Origin: Vampirovibrio chlorellavorus
GTDB taxonomy: Bacteria; Cyanobacteriota; Vampirovibrionia; Vampirovibrionales; Vampirovibrionaceae
Assembly (NCBI GenBank): GCA_903866275.1
Contig: CAIPMU010000016.1
Coordinates: forward strand, 62,001-126,000
Direction of reading: 5' to 3'
DNA: 64,000 nucleotides
Of this stretch, positions 35,074 through 44,290 are shown in pieces; the stretch's first letter is position 1; the number at the start of each line of letters is the position of its first letter. The notes beneath the pieces were generated by a model. That model was not told where the DNA came from, ran no database searches, and saw only the letters and a list, made by a program, of their open reading frames with translations. Both the position numbers and the translations under genes were made by a program.

Positions 35074-35421
35074 ATGGATCTCAATAAATTACTCGCCGCA
35101 CTGAAAGCCCCCACGACCATTCAGGAACACCCGGACTGGGCTGAATTTAAAACGCGCAAATTTCCCAAAACGGTCAGCTTCTATTACACCACTCAGGACG
35201 GTCAGGAAGCCTACTGGGATCAGGCCCGGATTATTAAACTCGATTTAAAGCGGCTGCACCTGATTATTGAAGGGGCGCATCAGGATCCCCTCAAGTTTGA
35301 AATCTCCAAGATCATGCACTGCAAAGACGCGCAAACCGGCGAAAAAGTGCAGGATATTTTCTTTGAACTCACGCGCATGTGGCGAGAAGTCTATGAACCA
35401 GCAATGGACGAATTGCCCTAG
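35074..35421 (+). CDS. Small hypothetical cytoplasmic protein
   Basis: 115 residues, not recognised. Mixed alpha/beta, with a probable sheet in the middle (SFYYTTQDGQEAYWDQARIIKLDLKRLHLIIE) and a helical acidic C-terminus. No signal peptide or membrane helix. The alternating YYTTQDGQEAYWDQARIIKLD and KRLHLIIEG phrasing resembles small barrel folds such as the 9.6 kb protein, but I cannot show homology. The track start is the GTG one codon upstream. A strong bidirectional terminator follows. Confidence 0.62.
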   Translation: MDLNKLLAALKAPTTIQEHPDWAEFKTRKFPKTVSFYYTTQDGQEAYWDQARIIKLDLKRLHLIIEGAHQDPLKFEISKIMHCKDAQTGEKVQDIFFELTRMWREVYEPAMDELP

Positions 35422-35458
35422 AAAAACCCTTGGCACAAGCTCTGAAATTTACGCTCCA

Positions 35459-35497
35459 AAAATGAATGGCTCCGTTAATAACGGAGCCATTCATTTT
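35459..35497. terminator. Bidirectional intrinsic terminator
   Basis: AAAATGAATGGCTCCGTT and AACGGAGCCATTCATTTT form a perfect 18-pair stem with an AAT loop. It lies between convergent stops at 35421 and 35518 and has A/T-rich flanks on both sides, serving both genes. Confidence 0.92.
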
Positions 35498-35517
35498 ATC
35501 CGTTTTTTTATGCGGTT

Positions 35518-35970
35518 CTAATCGCCATCCCCATCCCAATCGCGGTGGTGTCCATGGCCATAGTGGTGCCCTCGGCCATGTCGGCCATATCCGGGATTTC
35601 CATAAAATCCCTGATTCCTATAATTACCCGCGTTGTTATACCTGGGTGCATAACCGCCATAACGATTCTGAGAGGTGAGATACTGATACCCCACGCCTGC
35701 CGCACTGCCCAGCAAGGCCCCTTTCACCCCGGCTCCAACGGGATCACGTCGCGACAATAGCCCACCGGCCACCGCCCCGATACCACCACCTATCAACGCT
35801 TTTTGAATATATGGATGGTAGTTAGACCCATAACCTCCCTGATCCCGATAGGGGTAATAACGCGCCTGGGCAGGCATCATGCCAAGGGTGTTCGCAGCGA
35901 GGAGCAAGCCCAAAAGCCCCCACGCCATCCGGGCTCTGATTTGAATAAACGGTTGCATCAAAGCATTCAT
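35518..35970 (-). CDS. Exported glycine-zipper protein with Gly/Tyr/His-rich tail
   Basis: 150 residues. A signal peptide (MAWGLLGLLLAANTLGMMPAQA) is followed by a glycine-zipper stretch (LIGGGIGAVAGGLLSR, then GAGVKGALLGSAAGVGY), a motif that packs helices in outer-membrane or envelope proteins. The last 50 residues are low-complexity Gly, Tyr, Asn, Arg and His (GRHGRGHHYGHGHH) ending in an acidic DWDGDGD that could bind metal. No lipobox. Divergent from the TetR-RND genes. Envelope location is inferred; the role is unknown. Confidence 0.78.
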   Translation of the reverse strand: MNALMQPFIQIRARMAWGLLGLLLAANTLGMMPAQARYYPYRDQGGYGSNYHPYIQKALIGGGIGAVAGGLLSRRDPVGAGVKGALLGSAAGVGYQYLTSQNRYGGYAPRYNNAGNYRNQGFYGNPGYGRHGRGHHYGHGHHRDWDGDGD

Positions 35971-36278
35971 GATTTTAAACCTCCGATTTCAGTGTGCTGC
36001 AATAACATGGGGTCAGAACAACCAACCTGACGGTGTCGTGTGATTTTTTTATTCTCTTTTGGTTCAGATTACTGCCAGTAGACGCGAAGCTCTGATATAA
36101 GTTCCGGCACAGTTTATGTAACGAAACTGGCGCTTATAGGGCTCTCTAAAAGTTATCCTACGTTATCCATTTTCATGCAGCATGACAAGCCTGTTTCTTG
36201 ACCAAAACCAGAAGTCAGTCAACAATAGGGACAACTGCCAAAACTCAAAACTTCAGCCCGCAATATGGACGATGAATC
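35971..36278. promoter_or_regulatory. Divergent promoter region, glycine-zipper gene / TetR-RND operon
   Basis: A 308-base AT-leaning stretch with the dyad described separately near its middle. No gene seen. Confidence 0.45.
36096..36138. promoter_or_regulatory. Imperfect dyad, candidate operator for the TetR regulator
   Basis: Left arm TATAAG...CAGTTT, centre ATGTAACG, right arm AAACTG...CTTATA. The outer and inner hexamers are perfectly complementary, with unequal spacers (8 and 3 bases). It lies 140 bases before the TetR gene, where an autoregulatory site would be expected. Confidence 0.45.
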
Positions 36279-36890
36279 ATGGGCCGAAAAAAAATACTCC
36301 ACAACCGGGACAGTCTCATTTTAGATGCGGCCTGCTTGCTGTTCTCCAAAACCAGCTATGAGCGAACCACGCTGGATGACATCGCATTTCAGGCGGGCAT
36401 TAGCAAAGGCAGCATTTATCTGGAATTTCCAAGTAAAGAGGAAATTCTGTACCAGTTGTTGCAACGCTTTAAAGCACAAGAGCTGGCCGACATGCGTCGC
36501 ATTGCGGCCAAAAAATCAGGCTCACCGCTGGGCCAGCTGAAAACCATGCTCGTTCATAACATGGGCACCATTTACGATTCCATGCAGCAAACCCAACTCA
36601 GCATGGAGGATCTCATGCAGAGCCGCGAACATTTGTATGAGAGACTAAAACCCTTTATTGAGGCGCGCCTGAGCCTGATTGAAAGCCTGCTGGAACGCGC
36701 CGAAACAGCCGGAGAAATTCCCCCACTCAATGGGCAGCAGGCTCATAAAGCCCATCTGATCATGTTGGCCCTGCGCGGGGTTTTACCGCCCTATCGCGAG
36801 GGCACTCCACGGAATCATTTACAAGCCGAAGGCGCTGAATTACTCGATTTAGTTTTGAATGGACTACGACATCATGCCGCAACCGTATAA
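36279..36890 (+). CDS. TetR/AcrR-family transcriptional regulator
   Basis: 203 residues. The N-terminal helix-turn-helix (about 10-55) has the family pattern ILDAACLLFSKTSYERTTLDDIAFQAGISKGSIYLEFPSKEE, and the C-terminal domain is helical and ligand-binding. It is the first gene of the RND efflux cluster; its 3' end overlaps the adaptor gene by 32 bases. It most likely represses this pump and itself and is released by a pump substrate; the dyad at 36096-36138 is a candidate site. Confidence 0.93.
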   Translation: MGRKKILHNRDSLILDAACLLFSKTSYERTTLDDIAFQAGISKGSIYLEFPSKEEILYQLLQRFKAQELADMRRIAAKKSGSPLGQLKTMLVHNMGTIYDSMQQTQLSMEDLMQSREHLYERLKPFIEARLSLIESLLERAETAGEIPPLNGQQAHKAHLIMLALRGVLPPYREGTPRNHLQAEGAELLDLVLNGLRHHAATV

Positions 36891-38232
36891 TGGGTCGCAA
36901 AGCAATCAATCACCGAGCACCAGTTCCGGTGGGAAGGCCTCTCGCTGGCTGTTGGCGGTCGTGCTGCTTTCAATACTGGGGCTGATTTACTGGTTTTTTC
37001 ATCAACCCACCACACCGGAAGCCCAACCGGGACAGGCCAAAAAGCCACCCACCCCGGTCGTCTTAACCCCGGTAACCACACAAACGGCTCCGTTGGAACT
37101 CAAAACCATCGGCAACGTGGAAAGCATTTCATCCGTCAGCCTAAAATCTCAAATAGACGGCATTATTACCAGCATTCGCATTAAAGAAGGCGATTCGGTT
37201 CAGCGGGGTCAATTGCTGTTTACACTCGATACCCGCCCGGTTGAGGCTGAGATTGCCCAAGCACAAGCCACGGTCAGCAAAGATCAGGCACAAGTGGCCC
37301 AGGCTCAGGCACAACTCAGCAAGGATGAGGCGCAAGTGCGTCAGGCCCGAGCCAACATCCGGCGCGATCAGGCGCAAGAAGAATTTGCCCACGCACAGGA
37401 AAAACGCTACGCCTCCCTGCTGGCTCAGCAGTTTGTTTCATCGAGTGAAGCCGAACAGGCCGTCGCCGCTAGCCGTTCCGCCGAACAGACCGTGGTGGCC
37501 GATCGCGCCGCGCTACAAAACAGCAAGGCCATTCTGGATGCGGACAAGGCGGCCATTGCCAGCGCCCAAGCCACGGTTCAGGCCGATCAAGCCAATCTGG
37601 AGAGCAGCAGGATCAAGCTGACCTACTGCTATATTCGCGCGCCGTTTAGCGGACGCACGGGCAGTTTAAAAGTCCATGTGGGCGATACAGTTCAGACCAA
37701 CAGCACCCCGCTGCTGATGCTATCCCAGTTAAACCCCATCGAAGTCGGCTTTTCCATCCCGGAGCAAGCCATCGAAAGCATCCGCAATCACGCCAAAGGC
37801 AAGCCCTTCCCGGTTTCCGTGATCACCCGCGAGAACCCGCCCACTCGGCTGACGGGTTATTTAAAATTCGTGGAAAACAGCGTCGATACCAGCACCGGCA
37901 CCTTGCGACTCAAGGCCATCTTTGCCAATGAAAACCACCTGTGGCCGGGGCAGTTCGTGGACGTCAGCCTGCAACTGGCCCAACAGCCCAACGCGCTGGT
38001 CATTCCATCCCAGGCAATTCAGAATGGACAAAAAGGTGATTACGTCTTTATCAATCAGGGTGGCAAGGCCGTGATGCGTGCCGTGATTGTGGATCGGGTA
38101 GTCAACGACATGGCCGTCATTCGCGCCGGTCTTTCGCTGGGAGATTCCGTAGTGACCGACGGGCAATTCCAGCTCACGCCCAATGCGCCCATTCGGCCAA
38201 CCGGTAGCCCCGGCCGAGGACAATCGCGATGA
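36859..38232 (+). CDS. RND efflux periplasmic adaptor (membrane fusion protein)
   Basis: 457 residues. A single N-terminal membrane anchor (WLLAVVLLSILGLIYWFF, about 29-46) is followed by beta-strand and half-lipoyl pieces (GNVESISSVSLKSQIDGII, IKEGDSVQRGQLLFTLD), a long Gln/Ala-rich coiled-coil hairpin (about 130-240), the second lipoyl half (IRAPFSGRTGSLKVHVGD) and a membrane-proximal barrel (VENSVDTSTGTLRLKA, VIPSQAI). It bridges the RND pump to an outer-membrane channel. The stop overlaps the permease start (ATGA). Start uncertain: ATG 36859 lies in the TetR gene, ATG 36874 is the alternative. Confidence 0.93.
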   Translation: MDYDIMPQPYNGSQSNQSPSTSSGGKASRWLLAVVLLSILGLIYWFFHQPTTPEAQPGQAKKPPTPVVLTPVTTQTAPLELKTIGNVESISSVSLKSQIDGIITSIRIKEGDSVQRGQLLFTLDTRPVEAEIAQAQATVSKDQAQVAQAQAQLSKDEAQVRQARANIRRDQAQEEFAHAQEKRYASLLAQQFVSSSEAEQAVAASRSAEQTVVADRAALQNSKAILDADKAAIASAQATVQADQANLESSRIKLTYCYIRAPFSGRTGSLKVHVGDTVQTNSTPLLMLSQLNPIEVGFSIPEQAIESIRNHAKGKPFPVSVITRENPPTRLTGYLKFVENSVDTSTGTLRLKAIFANENHLWPGQFVDVSLQLAQQPNALVIPSQAIQNGQKGDYVFINQGGKAVMRAVIVDRVVNDMAVIRAGLSLGDSVVTDGQFQLTPNAPIRPTGSPGRGQSR

Positions 38233-41200
38233 ACTTTACCCGGCTCTTTATCAGTCGACCGATCATGACCACGCTGGTGATGGTGGGCATTCTGCTGTTT
38301 GGCCTGCTCGGCTACCGGCAGCTCCCCGTGAGCGATTTGCCCAACGTGGACTTTCCCACCATTGTGATCAGTGCCAGCCTGCCCGGCGCCAGCCCGGATA
38401 CCATGGCTTCTTCGGTGGCCACGCCGCTGGAACAGCAATTTACCACTATCGCGGGCATCGACAGCATGAGCTCGTCTAGCGCGCTGGGGAGTACGTCGAT
38501 CACCCTGCAATTTAACCTGACCCGCAGCATTGACGCCGCCGCGCAAGACGTACAAGCCGCCATCTCCACGGCCCTGCGCAAACTACCCAAGGACATGCCC
38601 ACCCCGCCCTCCCTGCGCAAGGTCAACCCCGCCGATCAACCCATCATCTATCTGGCGCTTAGCTCCAGCTATCTGCCGCTGTCTAAAGTGGATGAATACG
38701 CGGAGCAAGTGATAGCCCAACGAATTTCGATGGTAAACGGCGTGGCGCAAGTCTCCGTGTTTGGTTCCCAAAAGTATGCCGTGCGCATTCAGGCTGACCC
38801 CAAGGCGCTCTTCAGCCGAAACATTGGGCTGGATGAACTGGCCACAGTGATTGCCTCCAGCAACGTGAACTTACCCACGGGCGTGTTGTATGGGACACAT
38901 CGTACCTTTACAGTTAAAGCCAACGGCCAGCTCATGGACGCGGCGGCCTATAATCCCTTGCTCATCGCTTATCGCAACGGCTCGCCGGTGTATCTTCGCG
39001 ATTTGGCCACGGTGACGGATAGCGTTGAAAATAATAAAGTCGCCAGCTGGTTCAACGGCACCCGAGGCATTATTCTGGCCGTGCAGCGCCAACCGGGCAC
39101 CAACACCATCGCCATCACCGATCAAATCAAGGCGCTCTTGCCCGACTTTCAAAGCATCCTCCCCTCCGGCGTCAAACTGGATGTGCTGTTCGATCGCTCC
39201 GCGGGCGTGCGCCGCTCAGTGGACGATGTGCAATTCACGCTCGGGCTGACCGTGACGTTGGTCATTTTGGTGATCATGCTCTTTCTACGCAGTGGGCGCG
39301 CCACCATTATTTCCGGTCTGGCGCTGCCGATGTCCATCATTGGTACTTTTGCGGTGATGGCCATGCTGGGCTACAGTCTGGACAACTTATCTCTGATGGC
39401 CATGACACTGGCCACCGGCTTTGTGGTCGATGACGCCATCGTGGTATTGGAAAACATCACCCGCCACATGGAGATGGGCAAACCGGCCCTGGAGGCGGCC
39501 ATTGCAGGGGCCACCGAAATCAGTTTTACCGTGCTCTCCATGACCATTTCGCTGGTGGCCGTGTTCATCCCCATTCTGTTTATGGGCGGCCTCATCGGGC
39601 GGCTATTCAACGAGTTCGCCATGACCATCACCATTTCCATCCTCATCTCCGGCTTTATCTCGTTGAGCCTGACGCCCATGCTGTGCAGCCGTTTTTTGAA
39701 AGTGGAGCACGGAGCCAGCAAGAATCCCATTTTCCAGTTATCCGAACGCTTTTTTGACGGCATGACCAACCTCTACCGCTGGACGCTGGAGCAGGCGCTG
39801 GCCATGCGTCCCCTGATTCTGGGGCTGTTTTTTGCGTTGGTGCTGTTGACCGGATTCATGTTTAATGTGGTGCAAAAAGGCTTTATGCCCACCGAGGACA
39901 CCGGTCAGCTGTTCGGGGCCACCGAAGGCCCACAGGGGATCTCGTTTGACGATATGGTTCGCCATCAGCAGAAACTGGCCGCCATTGTGGCCAAAAACCC
40001 CAATGTATTCTCGGTGATGTCCAGCGTGGATAACGGCAACACGGGCCGCATTTTTGCCGTCCTCAAACCATTTTCCGAACGCAAGGAACGGGTGCCCCAA
40101 ATCATTCAGGCATTACGCCCCAAGCTGGGCCGAGTGCCGGGCATCCGCATTTATCTGCAAGCGCCGCCTTCGATTCGCATGGGCGGACAACTGACCAAAA
40201 GTCTTTACCAGTTCACGCTGCAAAGCCCGGATACAAAAGCGCTGTATCAGGCCACCAACGCCCTGAAAGACAAAATGGACACCATCCCCGGCTTGCAGGA
40301 TGTGAACTCAGATTTGCAGATCACCAACCCGCAGCTCAACGTGGATATCGATCGCGACAAGGCAGCCAGTCTGGGCGTCACCCCGGAACAAATTGAACTG
40401 GCGCTCAGCAACGCCTACGGCACGCGGCAAATTTCCACGATTTACGGCCCCAACAATTACTATCAGGTCATTTTAGAACTTCTACCCCAATACCAAAAGG
40501 ACATTCAGGATCTCACCACGATTTATGTGCGCGGCACCGGGGGCAGCCTCGTTCCGCTGAACGCGGTAGCCCGCATGGTACGCGCCGTGGGGCCGCTTTC
40601 CGTCAACCATTTGGGGCAGTTCCCGGCCACGACCATTTCCTTCAACCTGCAACCCGGCGTTTCACTGGGCCAAAAAACGCAGGAGATCCAGCAACTGGCC
40701 CAATCGCTCTTGCCGCCGTCAGTCAAGAGCAGTTTTCAGGGGAGCGCCCAGGCGTTTCAATCGTCCACCCAAGGGATGGGCTTCCTGCTGATCGTGGCCA
40801 TTCTGGTGATTTATCTGGTGCTGGGCATGTTGTACGAAAGCTTTATTCATCCGGTCACCATTCTCTCCGGCTTGCCCCCCGCCGGACTGGGCGCCTTGCT
40901 CACCCTCTACCTCTTCCACAAGGATTTGGATATTTACGGGTTTCTGGGGCTGATCATGCTGATTGGGATCGTCAAGAAGAACGCCATAATGATGATCGAC
41001 TTCGCGCTGGATGCCCAACGGCAACAGCAAAAAACCGCGGAAGCCGCGATTTATGAAGCCTGTCTGGTTCGGTTCAGACCCATTATGATGACCACTCTGG
41101 CCGCCCTGATGGGGGCGCTCCCATTGGCCATCGGGCTGGGGGCCGGATCGGAATCCCGACAAACCTTAGGCTTGGCCGTCTTTGGTGGCCTGCTGGTGTC

Positions 41201-41309
41201 CCAGTTGCTCACGCTATACATTACCCCGGTCCTTTATATTTATCTGGATCATCTGGGTCAGCGTTTCTCACGCCCATCGAAACGCATGATGGCCGCTGTT
41301 CAGCCTTAA
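38229..41309 (+). CDS. RND-family efflux permease (MdtB/MdtC-AcrB type)
   Basis: 1026 residues, a full-length trimeric drug:proton antiporter. Twelve membrane segments with two large periplasmic loops are seen. Proton-relay aspartates are in TM4 (GFVVDDAIVVLEN) and the lysine in TM10 (IGIVKKNAIMMIDFA). The N-terminal FISRPIMTTLVMVGILLFGLLGYRQLPVSDLPNVDFPTI resembles the MdtB/MdtC branch more than AcrB. The outer-membrane channel (TolC type) is not encoded here. Presence of an RND pump supports a two-membrane envelope. Confidence 0.95.
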   Translation: MNFTRLFISRPIMTTLVMVGILLFGLLGYRQLPVSDLPNVDFPTIVISASLPGASPDTMASSVATPLEQQFTTIAGIDSMSSSSALGSTSITLQFNLTRSIDAAAQDVQAAISTALRKLPKDMPTPPSLRKVNPADQPIIYLALSSSYLPLSKVDEYAEQVIAQRISMVNGVAQVSVFGSQKYAVRIQADPKALFSRNIGLDELATVIASSNVNLPTGVLYGTHRTFTVKANGQLMDAAAYNPLLIAYRNGSPVYLRDLATVTDSVENNKVASWFNGTRGIILAVQRQPGTNTIAITDQIKALLPDFQSILPSGVKLDVLFDRSAGVRRSVDDVQFTLGLTVTLVILVIMLFLRSGRATIISGLALPMSIIGTFAVMAMLGYSLDNLSLMAMTLATGFVVDDAIVVLENITRHMEMGKPALEAAIAGATEISFTVLSMTISLVAVFIPILFMGGLIGRLFNEFAMTITISILISGFISLSLTPMLCSRFLKVEHGASKNPIFQLSERFFDGMTNLYRWTLEQALAMRPLILGLFFALVLLTGFMFNVVQKGFMPTEDTGQLFGATEGPQGISFDDMVRHQQKLAAIVAKNPNVFSVMSSVDNGNTGRIFAVLKPFSERKERVPQIIQALRPKLGRVPGIRIYLQAPPSIRMGGQLTKSLYQFTLQSPDTKALYQATNALKDKMDTIPGLQDVNSDLQITNPQLNVDIDRDKAASLGVTPEQIELALSNAYGTRQISTIYGPNNYYQVILELLPQYQKDIQDLTTIYVRGTGGSLVPLNAVARMVRAVGPLSVNHLGQFPATTISFNLQPGVSLGQKTQEIQQLAQSLLPPSVKSSFQGSAQAFQSSTQGMGFLLIVAILVIYLVLGMLYESFIHPVTILSGLPPAGLGALLTLYLFHKDLDIYGFLGLIMLIGIVKKNAIMMIDFALDAQRQQQKTAEAAIYEACLVRFRPIMMTTLAALMGALPLAIGLGAGSESRQTLGLAVFGGLLVSQLLTLYITPVLYIYLDHLGQRFSRPSKRMMAAVQP

Positions 41310-41548
41310 TCCATGTTTCGCCTCATTATATACTGGACAGCTTGAGCAGACCTCTCTATCATTTGTATAAATTATGTTTAAAACCTAATCTCTGCACTGT
41401 AACAAAAGCCCACATAAAACTTGACCTTAGTTCTTCAGACGATATTATTTAATGGAATCCTTAAACTCGTCCATCTTTTAAGTTCGTTTTTTACCATCCG
41501 TCATATATCTTAAATGCCACAATTTAATATAAGGGATATTCCAAACCA

Positions 41549-42289
41549 ATGTCTCTACTCGACGTCGCCGCGCCACAAATCCGGCTGAAAACGCCATTAG
41601 TTGATCCATTTATCAATGAACAACTTCGCCAGAACGAAGATCCTTATCAACTCTCCCGCGAACTGAACTGTTCTGTGGATAAGCCTATTCAATGGTTTTT
41701 TAAACGGGTGCTGGATTACAGCCTGGGCCTGACCGCTTTGCTCCTATCCGCGCCCCTGTTGCTGCTCATCGCCATTGGCATCAAGCTGGATTCCCCCGGC
41801 CCCATTCTGTTTAAACAGACCCGCATCGGCATGAACGGTCGCCGGTTCGATATGTTCAAATTCCGCAGCATGTACACCGATGCGGAACAACGGCTTGAAA
41901 AGCTGATGGCTCAGAACGAATCGGGCAATGGTATGTTCAAAATGGCCAACGATCCCCGCGTGACCCGCTTGGGCAACGTCCTGCGCAAATTCAGCCTGGA
42001 TGAACTGCCACAGATTTTCAACGTGCTGCGCGGCGAGATGAGTCTGGTCGGCCCCCGTCCGCCCCTGCTGCGCGAACTAGAATTCTACGAACCGTGGCAC
42101 TACGTCCGTTTCGGTTCACTACCCGGCATGACCGGCCTGTGGCAAGTCAGCGGGCGCTCCAACATCAAAAACTTCGATCAAGTGGTGCAACTCGATTACC
42201 AATACATCAGCCAATGGCACTTCCCGCTGGATTTGAAACTCATCCTGAAAACCATCCCGGCGGTGCTTTTTGCCAAGGGCGCGCATTAA
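41549..42289 (+). CDS. Polyprenyl-phosphate sugar-1-phosphate transferase (bacterial sugar transferase, WcaJ-type)
   Basis: 246 residues. One membrane helix ([25 protein letters not shown]) leads into the catalytic domain with the family motifs [59 protein letters not shown] and [14 protein letters not shown]. It transfers a sugar-1-phosphate from a nucleotide sugar onto undecaprenyl phosphate, starting exopolysaccharide or O-antigen repeat units on the inner face of the membrane. It is the short form, without the four N-terminal helices of WcaJ. Followed by a WecG/TagA glycosyltransferase. Confidence 0.94.
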   Translation: MSLLDVAAPQIRLKTPLVDPFINEQLRQNEDPYQLSRELNCSVDKPIQWFFKRVLDYSLGLTALLLSAPLLLLIAIGIKLDSPGPILFKQTRIGMNGRRFDMFKFRSMYTDAEQRLEKLMAQNESGNGMFKMANDPRVTRLGNVLRKFSLDELPQIFNVLRGEMSLVGPRPPLLRELEFYEPWHYVRFGSLPGMTGLWQVSGRSNIKNFDQVVQLDYQYISQWHFPLDLKLILKTIPAVLFAKGAH

Positions 42290-42330
42290 TCAAATCGTAT
42301 TGAGTCAATTTTTGAATGACTCCCATCTTT

Positions 42331-42368
42331 ATTGCTGAACGCCCTCGGAGTGGATGGCGTTCAGCAAT
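42331..42368. other. Perfect 13-bp inverted repeat between glycosyltransferase genes
   Basis: ATTGCTGAACGCC and GGCGTTCAGCAAT pair fully around a 12-base loop. No T-run follows on either strand, so RNA processing, partial termination or stabilisation of the upstream mRNA are possible. Confidence 0.6.
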
Positions 42369-42410
42369 CCCAATTTATTAACCCGCCAATTAATGAATCA
42401 GAGAGTACCG

Positions 42411-43265
42411 ATGTCGATCCTCACGCCTATCGCCCCGCCCAAACCCCAGGAAGAATTGAAAGTCGCCCCGAAAGCCCGTCAGGTGATGATTGAATCCATC
42501 CCGGTGACGGATTACCCCACCCGCGAAGCGTTACTGCAAGCCATTGTGGACGAGGCCAAGCGGCCTGGCACGAGCGTGTGCCTGGGCATGAACGCCCACA
42601 ACGCCAACATGGCGCACAAAAATCTCTTCCTGAAAAAACTCTACCAGCGCGCGGAAATTGTGTATTGCGATGGGGCGGGCGTCATTTTGGCCTCCAAACT
42701 GCTGGGCGATAAAATCCCGGTGCGCTATGCCAACGGGGACTGGTTCTTTGAAATGTGGGATTATTTTGCCGCGCAAAACTGCACCACCTATTATCTGGGC
42801 AGCGCGCCGGGCATTGCCCTGAAGGGGCTGAATATGTACGAGGCCACCCGCAGCAAGCACACCGTGCTGGGCGTGCATCACGGCTATGTGCTGAACGATC
42901 CCGAACTGGAAGCGCAAGTGATTGCCGAAATTAACGCCCTAAAACCGGATGTGCTTTTTGTCGGTTTTGGCTGCCCCTTGCAAGAAGAATGGATTGCCAA
43001 GCACTTGCATGAGCTGAACGTAGGCCTGTGCTACGCCATTGGGGCCAGCATGGATTACGTGGTGGGCGTGAAACCGCGCCCACCCGAGTGGCTGGGCAAT
43101 ATCGGCGGCGAATGGCTGTTCCGCCTCTTCTGCGAACCCAAACGCCTGTACCACCGATATTTGGTGGGCAACCCCTGGTTTCTGGGCCGCGTGGCCCTCA
43201 GCGCCGTAGGACAAAAATTAACGGGCAGCATCAAAGCGCCACTCACCCCCGCCGCTCGCCATTAA
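42411..43265 (+). CDS. WecG/TagA/CpsF-family glycosyltransferase
   Basis: 284 residues from the ATG at 42411 (GAGAG just upstream; the track start lies inside an inverted repeat). The GT26-family signatures are VYCDGAGVILASKLLGDKIPVRYANGDWFF, the YYLGSAPGIA strand, and GFGCPLQEEWI (canonical G.G.P.QE). These enzymes add N-acetylmannosaminuronate, N-acetylmannosamine or a similar sugar to a polyprenyl-linked acceptor. Next to a sugar-transferase gene, it likely adds the second residue of the same surface polysaccharide. A strong terminator follows. Confidence 0.92.
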   Translation: MSILTPIAPPKPQEELKVAPKARQVMIESIPVTDYPTREALLQAIVDEAKRPGTSVCLGMNAHNANMAHKNLFLKKLYQRAEIVYCDGAGVILASKLLGDKIPVRYANGDWFFEMWDYFAAQNCTTYYLGSAPGIALKGLNMYEATRSKHTVLGVHHGYVLNDPELEAQVIAEINALKPDVLFVGFGCPLQEEWIAKHLHELNVGLCYAIGASMDYVVGVKPRPPEWLGNIGGEWLFRLFCEPKRLYHRYLVGNPWFLGRVALSAVGQKLTGSIKAPLTPAARH

Positions 43266-43312
43266 CGGGCCCATTCAGCGCTTAACGCGGTTCAAAACAT
43301 TTAACCATTACC

Positions 43313-43346
43313 AAACAGGATGCAGCCCAAGTTGCATCCTGTTTTT
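43313..43346 (+). terminator. Strong intrinsic terminator of the glycosyltransferase unit
   Basis: AAACAGGATGCA and TGCATCCTGTTT form a perfect 12-pair stem, GCCCAAGT loop, with a T-run continuing to 43346. It is ~48 bases after the stop. Confidence 0.92.
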
Positions 43347-43576
43347 GATGAGTCCACCAATCGTGCGGCATCATTGGGCTTGATATGCTGAAAAATCATT
43401 GTTTTACTTCGCTATGCTTTCAATCAATGCAATGTTAAATTGGCCTGAGGGCTTCATAATTGAATTTTATAAAAACTACGAATTTTAAAATCTCCATTTT
43501 TAAAATCGCCACTTTATAATTCATACTCAGGTAGCCTCCGCACCTTACCCCACAAAAAAGGAAAAGGTCTGTCAGC
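43347..43576. other. AT-rich intergenic region before the acetyltransferase
   Basis: Markedly AT-rich (runs such as AATTTTAAAA and TTTTTAAAA), without an ORF; probably the promoter region of the GNAT gene. AAAAGG lies nine bases before its TTG start. Confidence 0.35.
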
Positions 43577-44140
43577 TTGAAGCGTTTCAATGACCAAAAT
43601 CAACCCATCCAACCGCTGCCACTTCGCCAAATTGCAATTGGCAATGCGGCTGAATTTGAACGCTACAAACCCGGCATTCAAGCCTTGCTCGCCATTTACC
43701 AAAAGGTGCTATTGGATGATTTCTGCAATCCCAATCCGACGTTATTGGTAGACAATGTGGGCACTTATGTCCCCTGGTTGTGGATTTTAGCAGATGCGAA
43801 TGAGCGCGTTTACGCCATTGGGGGCTTGAGCCCTATTATTCCCGGCCGCCATGCCTATGTGCATGGGGTGAGCCACCCCGACAGCCGAAGACACCCCGCC
43901 GTGCGAGCCTTGGGAGAATGGATTTTAAACGTGGCTTTTACCGAATTAAACGTCCATAAAGTCAAAGCCGAAATAGAGGCGACTAATTGGGGGGCCAAAG
44001 GGTTTTGCCGCCGCATGGGCTTTATCCGCGAGGCGCACTTTCGCCGCGACAACCTCGTCAACGGCCAGTGGCAGGATGTGCTGATTTACTCGCTCTTTGC
44101 CGAACAGTGGCAGTCCCATAGGTCGCCAGTAGCCAGATAG
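43577..44140 (+). CDS. GNAT-family N-acetyltransferase
   Basis: 187 residues. The acyl-CoA-binding core shows strand beta4 (AYVHGVSHPDSR), the basic turn-like RRHPAVRALGEWILNVAFTEL in place of a perfect Q/RxxGxG/A motif, and the terminal NWGAKGFCRRMGFIREAHFR with the NxxA.. and GF.REG-like ending of RimJ-type enzymes. It transfers an acetyl group to an amine; the acceptor is unknown. TTG start, since no ATG occurs before the domain. Proximity to polysaccharide genes allows a sugar-acetylating role, but a terminator separates them. Confidence 0.82.
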   Translation: MKRFNDQNQPIQPLPLRQIAIGNAAEFERYKPGIQALLAIYQKVLLDDFCNPNPTLLVDNVGTYVPWLWILADANERVYAIGGLSPIIPGRHAYVHGVSHPDSRRHPAVRALGEWILNVAFTELNVHKVKAEIEATNWGAKGFCRRMGFIREAHFRRDNLVNGQWQDVLIYSLFAEQWQSHRSPVAR

Positions 44141-44290
44141 AGCCAGCTAGATCAATCAGCAGCATGTTCACCCTTACGCCATTAAGTTTGCCGGGCCGCC
44201 TAATCACCTTTACACGGAAACCGGGCTTTGCTACAGTAGACGCAGGATTTGCCCCTTTCCAGAAACTTCCCAGAACTTGAGCCTGCGACT

